From Rhizobium jaguaris (GTDB lineage: Bacteria; Pseudomonadota; Alphaproteobacteria; Rhizobiales; Rhizobiaceae): a stretch of 64,000 bases of DNA. Below, in pieces: positions 44,485 to 53,665 of this stretch (position 1 is its first letter; each line of letters starts with the position of its first letter). The notes under the pieces were generated by a model, which was not told the origin of the DNA, did not search any database, and saw only the letters and a list, made by a program, of their open reading frames with translations. The stretch spans positions 868,001-932,000 of the forward strand of contig NZ_CP032695.1 in NCBI RefSeq assembly GCF_003627755.1, written 5' to 3'. The translations under genes and the position numbers were made by a program.

Positions 44485-44781
44485 TCACGATCCTAATCCG
44501 AGTGTCCTACCAAGGGCTCGTTTGAGGTCGTATTGAAGTGAGAGCTCGGTGTTTCGAGTTCTATCGACAATCCGCGCGACAGCTTTGATCTGATCAATAA
44601 CGCCTGGGGTTTCTGAGCCAGCCCACAGATCTTCCTTCCAATTGCGGCTGTGCATGGACCCAACGCGCACTTCATCAATAGAGGGGCGTGGTGAGGATTC
44701 CGCAGTCTTTGAAAGTGCCGCCGGTCCCGATGCATGGAGACCGACGACGGCGTCTGATATCAGCGAATCCAGTTGTTCCAC
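44485..44781 (-). CDS. Possible small hypothetical protein downstream of the binding protein
   Basis: A 98-residue frame starting at GTG 44781 and overlapping the last 22 bases of the substrate-binding gene in another frame. The sequence (SISDAVV-like start, later IDEVRVGSMHSRNWKEDLW and DQIKAVARIVDRTRN) is not low-complexity and could be a real short protein, but no family is recognised and GTG has no clear ribosome site. It may simply be a decayed gene end. Confidence 0.25.
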   Translation of the reverse strand: MEQLDSLISDAVVGLHASGPAALSKTAESSPRPSIDEVRVGSMHSRNWKEDLWAGSETPGVIDQIKAVARIVDRTRNTELSLQYDLKRALGRTLGLGS

Positions 44782-45833
44782 TGTTCCAGCAGTTCGGCGG
44801 CGTGATCGTTAATCCATTTGGCATCCGGAACGACGATGCTATCGCGTATGTCCTCGGCGCTCGGCATTTGATCGCGAACTGCCTGGGGCATTAAGGTGAT
44901 TGCTGCGCTGCTCGGCGGCGTGCAAAGCAAGGCTTCGCAGACCTTGGCCTGACTATCAGGGGAGTCCAACCAGAAGGCGATTAGCTTTAGCGCATTTTCC
45001 CGATTGGGAGCGCCTTTGATAACGGTGAGGCGATCGCCCACCAGAAACGCTGCTTTGTTCGACCAGGCAATCGAACGCCCTTCGGACTTGAGCGCGCTTG
45101 CTCTCGTCAGCCAGATTTGCCCAACGCTGTAGTCCTTCGCGCGAAAGCCCTGAACGCTCTGGTCACCGGTTTTCCACCAGAGAGAGATCGATGGCCGTAG
45201 TTTATCGAGCTTCTTGAATGCGCGGTCGACGTCAAGCGGGAACAGATTCTCGCGCTTGACCCCGTCCGCCAGAAGCGCGGCGGCCATGACCCGCCATGGA
45301 TCATCGAAATTGGGGAATGAACGTCCACCGGGGAATTTGGTCGTATCCCACATGTCAGCCCAGGTCATCGGTTGGCTGCCCTTGAACGCCTGCGGATCGT
45401 AGGTCATCAGAGTGGCCGTCGAAAAAAGCCTGACACCGGCTGGGATACAGGCGTCAGGAACCAGATCCTGGCGATCCTTGTACTGCGCGCAAAAATTGTC
45501 GAGCGGTTCGGAAATGGCGAGATGATCCTGCGAACTGACCTGGATTTCACCGTCTGGATAGAGGTCCCAGGTCACGTTGCCCGTCTTGACCATCGCTGTC
45601 GCCTTGGCACGCATCTCTGCGTTGGTCGCCGCGACGGAGACGACCTGGATACCGGTCTTGGCCGTGAACGGATCGAACCACCATTTCCGCAGTGCCGCAT
45701 CATAGGCGCCACCTGTCGTAGCAATCACGACCTGATCACTGGCAAGTGCTGGGCGAGGCATTCCGCCTCCAATGAAAGCGGCTGCGCCGAGCATAGCAAT
45801 GCCGCTCAGCCGGATGGCTGTCTTTATTATCAT
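44760..45833 (-). CDS. PotF/PotD-like ABC substrate-binding protein
   Basis: A 357-residue periplasmic binding protein with a signal peptide (RLSGIAMLGAAAFIGGGM, cleaved after about Ala31, ALA-SDQ) and the family 1 extracellular binding fold used for putrescine and spermidine (VVIATTGGAYDAALRKWWFD, then DLYPDGEIQVSSQDHLAI). ATG 45833 is chosen because the family and signal peptide begin there; an open frame extends far upstream. It is the third-strand end of an ATPase-permease-permease-binding protein operon on the minus strand. The ligand is unknown; the aminotransferase cassette beyond GntR suggests an amine or amino acid. Confidence 0.9.
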   Translation of the reverse strand: MIIKTAIRLSGIAMLGAAAFIGGGMPRPALASDQVVIATTGGAYDAALRKWWFDPFTAKTGIQVVSVAATNAEMRAKATAMVKTGNVTWDLYPDGEIQVSSQDHLAISEPLDNFCAQYKDRQDLVPDACIPAGVRLFSTATLMTYDPQAFKGSQPMTWADMWDTTKFPGGRSFPNFDDPWRVMAAALLADGVKRENLFPLDVDRAFKKLDKLRPSISLWWKTGDQSVQGFRAKDYSVGQIWLTRASALKSEGRSIAWSNKAAFLVGDRLTVIKGAPNRENALKLIAFWLDSPDSQAKVCEALLCTPPSSAAITLMPQAVRDQMPSAEDIRDSIVVPDAKWINDHAAELLEQWNNWIR

Positions 45834-45883
45834 CAATGTTTCCCTCTTTATGAAATATCCCGCTTGAGGCGGATGTTCAGCCG

Positions 45884-46744
45884 CTATTGCTGCTCCTGGC
45901 GGCCGTTCAGGAGATGGATTGCGCCCATCAAAAGCAGCGAAACGGCGACAACAATGGCCGAAACGGCGGCAATGACAGGCGTCAGGTTGAAGTCTATGTC
46001 TTCGAACATTTTCCGGCTGATCGTCTTTCCGCCGGTGTCGGAGATGAAGAACGATACGGTCGCTTCGTCGAAGGACGTCAGGAAGGCAAAGACGGCGGCG
46101 GTCGCGACGGCCGGGGCGAGGTTGGGCAACGTCACTCCAAAAAACGCCCTTAGCCGGCTCGCTCCGCAACTCAGGGCCGCCAATTCCAGAAGAGGGTCGA
46201 TTCTTTCGAGCGCCGCGGAGACGATGACCACGACGAACGGGACGGCCAATACCGAATGCGCAAGGACGAAGCCAGGCAGGTTGCCGGTCAGTTGTAGCGG
46301 AGAGAAGACGAGGTAGAGCGCTACGCCGAAGACGATCGGCGGCACAATCATCGGTCCGAGGCAGAGCACTTGCAACAACGCTTTGCCCGGCAGCTTGCCG
46401 CGGACGAGAGCGATCGCTGCCATCGTGCCGACGATCGTTGCCACGACGGTAGTTGCGGCGGCGATCTCAAGGCTGAAGATGGTCGCAATCCGCCAGTCGG
46501 GGTCGGATAGATAGGCTTCGAACCAGCGCAGCGTCAGCCCCTGCGGCGGGAAGGCGATATAGGAGGCGTCGTTGAGGGCCAGTGGCACGACCAGCAGCGT
46601 CGGCAGCACGAGAAAGAACAGCACTGTCGCGATCACGAGGTCGGCCGAGCGCCTCACCATCTGCCGCCAGACGGCGCTGCGACGACCGGCGCCAGACGAA
46701 TGCGATGTCAATCGTTGCGCCAGGGGTTGGGATTCAATGGACAC
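45884..46744 (-). CDS. PotC/PotI-like ABC transporter permease
   Basis: A 286-residue inner-membrane permease of the spermidine/putrescine type, with six membrane helices and the EAA loop near ELAALSCGASRLRAFFGVTL. GTG 46744 overlaps the end of the upstream permease by 11 bases, so translation is coupled. It forms the channel with the permease at 46734-47633. Confidence 0.92.
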   Translation of the reverse strand: MSIESQPLAQRLTSHSSGAGRRSAVWRQMVRRSADLVIATVLFFLVLPTLLVVPLALNDASYIAFPPQGLTLRWFEAYLSDPDWRIATIFSLEIAAATTVVATIVGTMAAIALVRGKLPGKALLQVLCLGPMIVPPIVFGVALYLVFSPLQLTGNLPGFVLAHSVLAVPFVVVIVSAALERIDPLLELAALSCGASRLRAFFGVTLPNLAPAVATAAVFAFLTSFDEATVSFFISDTGGKTISRKMFEDIDFNLTPVIAAVSAIVVAVSLLLMGAIHLLNGRQEQQ

Positions 46745-47633
46745 TGTTCAAACCTTTGCTGAAAGAGAGCGCGCGTCGGAAGACCATGACCAGCAGCAAT
46801 GTCGCAACCAGCAGGATCGCCGACAAGGCGGCGGCGAACGGCCAATCCAGCAGGACGATTGTCTGTTGGCCGATCAGGGTCGCCATCATCAGCGCGCCCG
46901 GTCCTCCGACCAGCGCAGGCGTGATGTAAAAACCGATCGCAAGAATGAAGCAGATCACGCAGCCGGCGAAGACGCCCGGCAGGCTGAGCGGAAAGGTCAC
47001 CCGCCGAAAGGCAACCATCCGGCCGGCACCGAGATTGCGCGCCGCCTGCTCATAGGCGCTGGGGATCGAGCGCAGTGCCGAATGGATCGGCAAGATCATG
47101 AAGGGCATCAGCACATGTGTCATGGCGACGATGACGGCGCCCTCGGTGTAGAGCATCTTCAGCGGCGCAGAAATAAGACCCATGTCAAGGAGCAGGTTAT
47201 TGATGATGCCATTGCGCCCCAGCAAGACGATCCACGCATAGGAACGGACAAGCACGGAGGTCCATAGCGGGATGAACAGGCATGCCATGCCGAGCTTTGC
47301 AAGCCGGCCTCGCATGTGCGCGATGGCATATGCGGTGGGATATCCGATTGCAAAACATGCGAAGGTTACGACCGTCGCGATCCGGAATGTTCTGAGAAGA
47401 ACCTGCATATAGAGCGGATTCTCGAAGGCGCGACGATAGGGTTCGAAAGGGGCTGCTTCGGAAAGGCTGATGCCGACGAGTCGCAAAACCGGATAGACGA
47501 AACCTGCCGCCAGCAGGATGAGCAGCGGCAGGATTAGCAGGATCGCCAGCAATGGAGAATAATGGCGGCTCGATCCGGTCAGGAGCCCGCGAAAAGTTGA
47601 CGCTGCAGATTGTCTTGCGAGGGATGAGGTCAT
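46734..47633 (-). CDS. PotB/PotH-like ABC transporter permease
   Basis: A 299-residue permease with six or more membrane helices and an EAA loop (AYEQAARNLGAGRMVAFRRV then TFPLSLPGV). It starts two bases after the end of the ATPase gene and overlaps the next permease. It belongs to the binding-protein-dependent type that is paired as PotB/PotC and PotH/PotI. Confidence 0.92.
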   Translation of the reverse strand: MTSSLARQSAASTFRGLLTGSSRHYSPLLAILLILPLLILLAAGFVYPVLRLVGISLSEAAPFEPYRRAFENPLYMQVLLRTFRIATVVTFACFAIGYPTAYAIAHMRGRLAKLGMACLFIPLWTSVLVRSYAWIVLLGRNGIINNLLLDMGLISAPLKMLYTEGAVIVAMTHVLMPFMILPIHSALRSIPSAYEQAARNLGAGRMVAFRRVTFPLSLPGVFAGCVICFILAIGFYITPALVGGPGALMMATLIGQQTIVLLDWPFAAALSAILLVATLLLVMVFRRALSFSKGLNSVH

Positions 47634-47635
47634 GG

Positions 47636-48742
47636 CTAGGCCTCCAAATTCGCAAACAGACGCAAGGCGTTCGATTCAGCAATGACATCGACCAGATCGC
47701 CCCGGCGGAAACTTGCGGCTACATGCCCAACAGGCATCTGAATCTGGAGCAGGCTGTCGTCACCGCTCTGGGTTCGAACAAAAAAGAGAAAAAACGAACC
47801 CGCAAACACGGCTGCGTCTACGGTACCGGTCAAAATGGCGCCGCGGTCACGGCCGTGCGGCGCAAGTGACAGTCGTTCCGGGCGCACGGCAACGCTGACT
47901 GTCTGCCCGAGCGGGAAGGGGTTAACCTCGTCCTCGGCAGGCGCCGTAGCAACGACATTGCCGCCTCGCAGCCGCACCATGTGATTTCCATTCTCTCGTC
48001 CCAGGTAGCCGGCTTCGAGAAAATTCATGCGGCCAATGAAGTCTCCCACGAAGGCGGAGACGGGTGAGCGATAAAGTTCGAGCGGTGATCCGACCTGGGC
48101 TAGGCGTCCGTTCGCCACCACCGCCACACGATCGGACATGGTCAGCGCCTCCTCCTGGTCATGCGTGACGTAGACGACTGTTGCTCCGAGCCGCTGCTGA
48201 AGGCCTTTGATTTCCAATTGCAGCGTCTCGCGCAGCTTCTTGTCGAGGGCGCCGAGCGGTTCGTCCATCAACAGGACCGGTGGTTCAAAGATGATGGCCC
48301 GGGCGACGGCGACGCGTTGTTGCTGGCCGCCGGATAGCTGGTGCGGATATCGGTCACCGTATCCGTCGAGATGCACCTGTGCCAACGCCGCTTCCACCTT
48401 GCGGCGAACGAGAGTTTCGTTAATGCGGCGCATGCGCAACGGAAAAGCAATGTTTGCCGCCGCCGTCAGATGGGGAAAGAGCGCATAGCGCTGGAACACC
48501 ATGCCGATATTGCGCTTGTTCGGAGCCATGTAAGTGACATCGCGACGGCCGATCATGATCTGGCCGCTGCTGGGGCTTTCGAAGCCGGCGATCATTGTCA
48601 GAAGCGTGGTCTTGCCTGAGCCCGACGGTCCGAGGATCGACAAGAATTCCCCCGCCCGGATTGTGAGTGAGACACCGTTCACGGCAATCGCCTTGTCGTA
48701 TCGCTTTTCTAGTTCTTGCAGCGTAAGCGCTTCGCCAATCAA
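47636..48742 (-). CDS. PotA/PotG-like ABC transporter ATPase
   Basis: A 368-residue ATPase with Walker A GPSGSGKTT at residues 38-46, Q-loop (MVFQRYALFPHL), signature LSGGQQQR, Walker B LLMDEPLGALDK and switch His (VYVTHDQEEAL), followed by a C-terminal TOBE regulatory domain (SVAVRPERLSLAP). The family start falls at TTG 48742 (LIGEALTLQEL), which is preceded by AGGAGAGG; the frame is open upstream to 49018, but that part is not conserved. First gene of the importer operon, divergent from GntR. Confidence 0.93.
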   Translation of the reverse strand: MIGEALTLQELEKRYDKAIAVNGVSLTIRAGEFLSILGPSGSGKTTLLTMIAGFESPSSGQIMIGRRDVTYMAPNKRNIGMVFQRYALFPHLTAAANIAFPLRMRRINETLVRRKVEAALAQVHLDGYGDRYPHQLSGGQQQRVAVARAIIFEPPVLLMDEPLGALDKKLRETLQLEIKGLQQRLGATVVYVTHDQEEALTMSDRVAVVANGRLAQVGSPLELYRSPVSAFVGDFIGRMNFLEAGYLGRENGNHMVRLRGGNVVATAPAEDEVNPFPLGQTVSVAVRPERLSLAPHGRDRGAILTGTVDAAVFAGSFFLFFVRTQSGDDSLLQIQMPVGHVAASFRRGDLVDVIAESNALRLFANLEA

Positions 48743-48927
48743 AGTTCCTCTCCTTTTTGTTTTCGTTTTCAGGCACGCGTGGACATGCGGCTTTACCGGC
48801 TGGCCTGTGCCGGCGATGATCTGTTCGCAGCCCATTTTCGCGAACCGAACTTTCCGAAGACGCGAATTTACAAAGATGGTATGACGTTTGATGTCACATA
48901 ACGTTCGCAACGGCGTCGCTTTTTGTT

Positions 48928-48941
48928 TTTGTTGCAACAAA
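48928..48941. promoter_or_regulatory. GntR operator, site 1 (importer/GntR side)
   Basis: A perfect 14-base palindrome, TTTGTTGCAACAAA, lies in the gap between the divergent importer operon (start 48742) and the GntR gene (start 48977). The same palindrome occurs at 49715-49732. It is a plausible FCD-type GntR site controlling both directions. Confidence 0.65.
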
Positions 48942-48976
48942 TTTGCGAAGTTGTCAAAGGAATTTGGAGGAATTGC

Positions 48977-49681
48977 GTGGAAAAACCACCGGAAGACGAG
49001 GGAAGCTACCAGCATCAACCCAACCGATTGGGCGAAATGGCCTATCGCAATATGAAAGAGCGCCTTATCCGCGGGGCTTTTTCGCCCGGTGACAAGCTCA
49101 CGGTGCGCGCAGTCTCGCAGATGCTGGATGTCAGTTCAACGCCGGCCCGCGATGCCATCAATCGTCTCGTCGTCGATGGAGCGCTGGTTTACTCTGGCCC
49201 GAAGACTGTCATCGTGCCGCATTTAAGGCTGTCGGACCTCGAGGAGATCACGCAGATGCGCTTGGCGCTGGAAGGATTGGCTGCGTCTTTGTCTGCCAAG
49301 GCGGTCAGCGATGCCGCACTCGCAGAATTAGAGATGATTCAAGCGAAAATTGACGCGGCTTTGGATGAGCGCCGTTATTTTGATGCGCTTTGGCACAACA
49401 AGGAGTTTCATTTCACGATCTATCGCCTGACCGGCATGCCCTATCTTTTGCAGACGATCGAGGCTCTTTGGCTGCGAGTTGGGGCATCGTTTAACGGTCT
49501 CTATCCTGTATTTGCAGAGACGCGTTATGGCGCGCGCAATCATCGTTCCGCTATCGAAGCGCTCACAGAAAAAGACGCCTCGGCTGTCCGCGCCGCGATT
49601 GAAAATGATATTCGAGACGGATTCCGGCAAATGAAAAAGGCCTGCACGGAACGCGATCGGCAGAATCTCTGTCGGCGCTGA
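48977..49681 (+). CDS. GntR-family transcriptional regulator (FCD subfamily)
   Basis: A 234-residue regulator: an N-terminal winged helix (MAYRNMKERLIRGAFSPGDK then LTVRAVSQMLDVSSTPARDA) and an all-helical FCD ligand domain with metal-type His residues (LWHNKEFHFTIYRLTG, later NHRSAIEAL). GTG 48977 is chosen because GGAGGAAT lies just before it; longer in-frame starts lack this. It stands between two operons, and the same palindrome occurs on both sides, so it likely represses both the importer and the aminotransferase operon until its ligand is present (inference). Confidence 0.92.
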   Translation: MEKPPEDEGSYQHQPNRLGEMAYRNMKERLIRGAFSPGDKLTVRAVSQMLDVSSTPARDAINRLVVDGALVYSGPKTVIVPHLRLSDLEEITQMRLALEGLAASLSAKAVSDAALAELEMIQAKIDAALDERRYFDALWHNKEFHFTIYRLTGMPYLLQTIEALWLRVGASFNGLYPVFAETRYGARNHRSAIEALTEKDASAVRAAIENDIRDGFRQMKKACTERDRQNLCRR

Positions 49682-49714
49682 AAATTTATGTTGCACTTTC
49701 CATGCCTTCATGTT

Positions 49715-49732
49715 TTTTTGTTGCAACAAAAA
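49715..49732 (+). promoter_or_regulatory. GntR operator, site 2 (metabolic operon)
   Basis: An 18-base perfect palindrome, TTTTTGTTGCAACAAAAA, lies 48 bases before the aminotransferase ATG at 49780 and contains the 14-base core of site 1 unchanged. A partial copy (ATGTTGCA, 49688-49695) lies slightly upstream. Confidence 0.7.
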
Positions 49733-49779
49733 TGTGAACGGGATGCGAACACGCATCTCTCGATTGGAGAGGGCAAGGC

Positions 49780-51141
49780 ATGCTTCATCAGGATTTACTT
49801 TCATTTCGACGGGCGGCGCTCCGCTCGCGCTCGCAATATTTCTTCGAGCGCGGGCAACTCGTGTTTCCCGATGGAACCACTCGTGTCACCGTCGAGCGCG
49901 ACCCCACGCCAACCTATATCGCCCGCGGTGAGGGCGCCTATCTCATTGACGTTGATGGCAATCGCCTACTTGATCTCAACAACAACTTCACCACGCTGAT
50001 CCATGGTCACGGCTATCTGCCGATCGCCGACGCGGTTGCGGATCTTTTGCAGCGAGGGACCTGCTTTTCCAATCCGACCGAGCATGAGCTCGGGTTGGCG
50101 GAACTGCTTGTCCAACGCATTCCGGCAATCGAGCATATTCGCTTCGTCAATAGTGGCACAGAGGCCGTCATGTTTGCGATCAAGGCGGCGCGTGCCTTCA
50201 CCGGCCGGTCGCGCATCGCACGTGTCGAAGGTGCCTATCATGGCGCCTATGATTGGGCCGAGGTAAGCCAAAGCGCTGCGCCGGCCTCCTGGGGACCTGA
50301 TGAGGCGCCGGCGGCGACGACCGCCTACAGGGGCGCACCACAAAGCGTTGCCGAAGAAGTTGATGTGATCCGCTTCAACGACATTGAAGGCCTGGAGCGG
50401 CGATTGGCTGTATCAGGCAGGGACCTTGCGTGCATTCTGATCGATCCGATCCCGAGCAGGGCTGGGTTGATCGCACCGGATCCAGCCTTTGTCGAGGCGA
50501 TTTCCATCCTTTCGCGACAATATGGTTTTCTCGTCGTTGCTGACGAGGTTCTCAACCTGCGGCAAGGGTATCGCGGCGCGTCGGCGCGGTTTGGGCTTGA
50601 GCCCGATCTGGTCGCTGCTGGAAAGATCATTGGCGGCGGTTTTCCGGTGGGCGCTGTCGGCGGCCGCATGGAGGTAATGGAGGTCTTCGCAGGCATCGGC
50701 GCCAAGCCGGCTCTGCCGCAGGGTGGCACCTTCTCGGCCAATCCAGTGTCGATGGTAGCTGGGCGCGTCGCCATGGAAGCGCTGACGCCGGCAAGCTTTG
50801 AGCGACTGGAGGAGATGGGTACACGCGTGCGCAATGGTCTTTGTGCCGCAATCGAGGGCCGTGAGGCGCCTTTTTCTGTGACCGGATCCGCTTCGCTTTT
50901 CCGCATCCACCCCAAGCGCCAGGCGCCCCGCGACTATCGGCAAGCCTTCCCGACGTCGGAGCAGAACAGTTGGATGACCAATATGACGCGCCATTTTCGC
51001 TCCCTTGACATTCTCCTTCCCTTTGGGGCTGCCGCCTGCCTCTCCACAGCAATGACGAATTCCGATCTCGACCTGATCGTCGAAGCCTTCGGCGATTTCC
51101 TTGACACTTATGAAACAGATTTTGATGGGGCAAAGGCATGA
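49780..51141 (+). CDS. Class III PLP aminotransferase (GSA aminotransferase-like)
   Basis: A 453-residue PLP enzyme of the class III (omega or 4-aminobutyrate) fold, closest in style to glutamate-1-semialdehyde aminomutases: FVNSGTEAVMFAIKAARAFT, EGAYHGAYDWAEV, VADEVLNLRQGYRG and the PLP-binding Lys282 (AAGKIIGGGFPVGAVGG). It should move an amino group between an amino acid or amine and a 2-oxo acid. It is the first of three overlapping genes after a GntR palindrome, and no tetrapyrrole genes are near, so haem synthesis is not its likely role. Confidence 0.9.
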   Translation: MLHQDLLSFRRAALRSRSQYFFERGQLVFPDGTTRVTVERDPTPTYIARGEGAYLIDVDGNRLLDLNNNFTTLIHGHGYLPIADAVADLLQRGTCFSNPTEHELGLAELLVQRIPAIEHIRFVNSGTEAVMFAIKAARAFTGRSRIARVEGAYHGAYDWAEVSQSAAPASWGPDEAPAATTAYRGAPQSVAEEVDVIRFNDIEGLERRLAVSGRDLACILIDPIPSRAGLIAPDPAFVEAISILSRQYGFLVVADEVLNLRQGYRGASARFGLEPDLVAAGKIIGGGFPVGAVGGRMEVMEVFAGIGAKPALPQGGTFSANPVSMVAGRVAMEALTPASFERLEEMGTRVRNGLCAAIEGREAPFSVTGSASLFRIHPKRQAPRDYRQAFPTSEQNSWMTNMTRHFRSLDILLPFGAAACLSTAMTNSDLDLIVEAFGDFLDTYETDFDGAKA

Positions 51142-52850
51142 CTGCGGAGACCTTGGAAACCGTCGCTGAGTGCTTAGCTCGCTCGCTGCTGCGCCATGAC
51201 GTCACACATATATTTGCGCAGAGCTTGCCGTCAGCGCTCATTCTCGCCGCCGAATCCGCCGGCATTCGTCAGATTGCCTATCGTCAAGAAAACATGGGCG
51301 GCGCGATGGCTGACGGTTATGCGCGGCGCTCCGGAAAAATCGGTGTGGTGGCAGCTCAGAATGGACCTGCGGCTACTCTGCTGGTGCCCCCGATGGCTGA
51401 GGCGCTGAAGGCAAGCGTTCCGATTGTCGCGCTCGTGCAGGAGGTCGAGCGCGATCAGATGGACCGGAACGCCTTTCAGGAACTCGACCATATCGCCCTC
51501 TTCCAATCCTGCACGAAATGGGTGCGCAGGATCATGGTGCCGGAACGGATCGAGGACTATATCGATGCCGCCTTCACCGCAGCCGCCTCCGGTCGGCCCG
51601 GACCCGTGGCATTGCTGCTACCCGCCGATTTGTTGCGTTCAGAGCTTGCCGTCAGGTCGCCAGCGCGGTCTCTCAATCTTGGGCATTGGCCCCTTGATCG
51701 CTCGTGCCCCGATCGCACGACGCTGCAAACGGCCGCAAATATGATTTCGCACGCCAGAAATCCGGTAGTGATCGCAGGCGGTGGCGTCCTCGGTAGTCAT
51801 GCTTGCGATGAACTGGCTGTTTTGCAGGAGATGGCAGCGCTTCCTGTCTTGACCACCAATATGGGCAAGGGCGCCGTCGACGAACACCATTCCCTTTCAG
51901 CGGGGGTCTTGGGATCGCTTGTTGGTCCGCGCTCACTCGGACGCCATACCGCCGCATTGGTCAATGGTGCCGATCTTGTCATCCTGATCGGAACGCGTAC
52001 CAACCAGAACGGCACAGATAGCTGGCGACAAATTTCTGCTGGCACGCAGGTAATCCATATCGATGTCGACCCTCAGGAAATCGGCCGCAATTATCAAGCT
52101 CTGCGTTTGGTCGGTGATGCCCGAGAGACGCTGCGAGAGCTTATTCATGCGTTGAAGGAATGCGACCTGTCTCAACGCTGGAATCATCGAGCCGCTGTCG
52201 TTGCCCGTATTGCCGAATGCTGGCGGCGGTTTGAGGAGGACCGACATCAGTTTGTTCACGCCACGTCATCATCAATTCGCCCCGAACGCATCATGGCGGA
52301 ATTACAGGCGTCATTGACATCGCAAACCACCATTGTTGCGGACGCGAGCTATTCATCAATGTGGGTCGTTGGTCAGTTGCGCTCGCTTGCCCCCGGAATG
52401 CGGTTTCTTACGCCACGTGGACTTGCGGGACTGGGATGGGGGCTGCCGCTTGCGCTGGGCGCAAAGGCTGCACTGCCGGATCAGCCTGTCGTTGCCCTTG
52501 TTGGTGACGGTGGGTTCGCGCATAGCTGGGCGGAAATTGAAACAATGGTGCGGTGCAATCTGCCGATCACCATCATCCTTCTCAATAACGGCATCTTAGG
52601 CTTCCAGCGGGATGCGGAGACCGTAAAGTTCGGCCGTTTCACATCGGCTTGCCATTTTGCGCCCGTCGATCATGTGCAAATCGCTCAAGCCTGCGGATGC
52701 CCAGCAGTCCGCGTCGAGGATCCGCGCGAGCTTAAAGCCCATTTGCAGGTTGGATTGGCAGGGAAGGTACCACTGCTCATCGAGGTTATGACAGACCCAC
52801 AGGCCCACCCGGCTTTATCTCTGTTTGCCGGTATGGACGAGGCGGCATGA
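51138..52850 (+). CDS. Thiamine diphosphate-dependent enzyme (acetolactate synthase-like)
   Basis: A 570-residue three-domain TPP enzyme: an N-terminal pyrimidine-binding domain with the cofactor-activating Glu51 (AYRQENMGGAMADGYARRSG), a central Rossmann-like domain (VIAGGGVLGSHACDELAVLQ, then TNMGKGAVDEHHSLSAGVLG) and a C-terminal pyrophosphate-binding domain with GDG at 456-458 (VALVGDGGFAHSWAEIE) and IILLNNGILGFQ. It would decarboxylate or ligate a 2-oxo acid. No acetolactate synthase small subunit is present, so it is probably not for branched-chain amino acids. It overlaps its neighbours on both sides by four bases. Confidence 0.9.
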   Translation: MTAETLETVAECLARSLLRHDVTHIFAQSLPSALILAAESAGIRQIAYRQENMGGAMADGYARRSGKIGVVAAQNGPAATLLVPPMAEALKASVPIVALVQEVERDQMDRNAFQELDHIALFQSCTKWVRRIMVPERIEDYIDAAFTAAASGRPGPVALLLPADLLRSELAVRSPARSLNLGHWPLDRSCPDRTTLQTAANMISHARNPVVIAGGGVLGSHACDELAVLQEMAALPVLTTNMGKGAVDEHHSLSAGVLGSLVGPRSLGRHTAALVNGADLVILIGTRTNQNGTDSWRQISAGTQVIHIDVDPQEIGRNYQALRLVGDARETLRELIHALKECDLSQRWNHRAAVVARIAECWRRFEEDRHQFVHATSSSIRPERIMAELQASLTSQTTIVADASYSSMWVVGQLRSLAPGMRFLTPRGLAGLGWGLPLALGAKAALPDQPVVALVGDGGFAHSWAEIETMVRCNLPITIILLNNGILGFQRDAETVKFGRFTSACHFAPVDHVQIAQACGCPAVRVEDPRELKAHLQVGLAGKVPLLIEVMTDPQAHPALSLFAGMDEAA

Positions 52851-53620
52851 TGTCGGAGCCGTCTCGCATCGCGGTAGTGACGGGAGGAACAAGCGGCATT
52901 GGACTGGCGACGGCGCGAAAACTGCTGACGGCGGGGCATCGTGTGGCTGTCTTCAGTCATCGCGCCGACGTGGTCGCAGAGGCAAGCGCGTCGCTTTCTG
53001 CCGAATTCGACCCCAGTCAGGTTGTGGCCCGTGTCGTCGATCTGGCGAAGCCGGCCGCGATCACTCATTTCTTCGATGAACTCCGGTCCATCTGGGGCAT
53101 TGCGGATATTCTGGTCTGCAACGCCGGAATATCGCCGAAAGGGCCAAATGGCTCGCGACGGTTCGAAGATGTGGGGTTGGATGAGTGGAACGAAGTGCTG
53201 GCGGTGAACTTGACCGGCGCGATGTTGTGCTGCCAGGCGGTGGTCGGTGGTATGCGACAAACAGGTTTCGGACGCATCGTTCTGGTCGGATCGCTTGCGG
53301 GGCGTACGCGTCCTCATGTGGCTGGGCCAGCATACACTGCCAGCAAGGCGGGGCTGGCAGGTCTGATGCGTACCCTTGTGGGACCATTTAGTCCTTTTGG
53401 GATCACCGTCAATCTGGTGGCGCCCGGCAGAATTTCGACACCTTTGATCGGAGATCCTCATACCCCGACAAATCGAGAAGCCGTCGGGCGCATCCCGGCC
53501 GCCCGGCTTGGAACGCCGGAGGAGGTCGCTGCCGTCATCGCATTTTTGGCGTCAATGGATGCCGGTTTCGTTAACGGGGCAATCATCGATGTCAATGGTG
53601 GTGAATACGCGCCTGCCTAG
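52847..53620 (+). CDS. Short-chain dehydrogenase/reductase of the GntR cassette
   Basis: A 257-residue classical SDR: cofactor motif TGGTSGIG at residues 12-19, CNAG, catalytic Ser in VLVGSLAGR, and Tyr163/Lys167 in YTASK. The C-terminus (GAIIDVNGGEYAPA) is typical of the FabG-like group. Its start ATG 52847 overlaps the TPP enzyme stop. Together the three enzymes could turn an amine or amino acid into a 2-oxo acid, then an aldehyde or hydroxyketone, and then an alcohol or acid. That order is inference. Confidence 0.93.
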   Translation: MMSEPSRIAVVTGGTSGIGLATARKLLTAGHRVAVFSHRADVVAEASASLSAEFDPSQVVARVVDLAKPAAITHFFDELRSIWGIADILVCNAGISPKGPNGSRRFEDVGLDEWNEVLAVNLTGAMLCCQAVVGGMRQTGFGRIVLVGSLAGRTRPHVAGPAYTASKAGLAGLMRTLVGPFSPFGITVNLVAPGRISTPLIGDPHTPTNREAVGRIPAARLGTPEEVAAVIAFLASMDAGFVNGAIIDVNGGEYAPA

Positions 53621-53665
53621 GGCGACTGCGCGTCCGGCGCGTTCAGCCGCAAGAACTCCGAAGGG

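Noticed and set aside
49780..51141. Naming the class III aminotransferase hemL
   Set aside because: Similarity to glutamate-1-semialdehyde aminomutase is at the fold level. Alphaproteobacteria make 5-aminolevulinate from glycine, and the gene context is catabolic.
49780..53620. Assignment to a taurine or sulfoacetaldehyde pathway (Tpa, Xsc, SDR)
   Set aside because: Gene types are similar, but the importer is of the polyamine type, no phosphotransacetylase gene follows and no Xsc-specific feature can be shown by eye.
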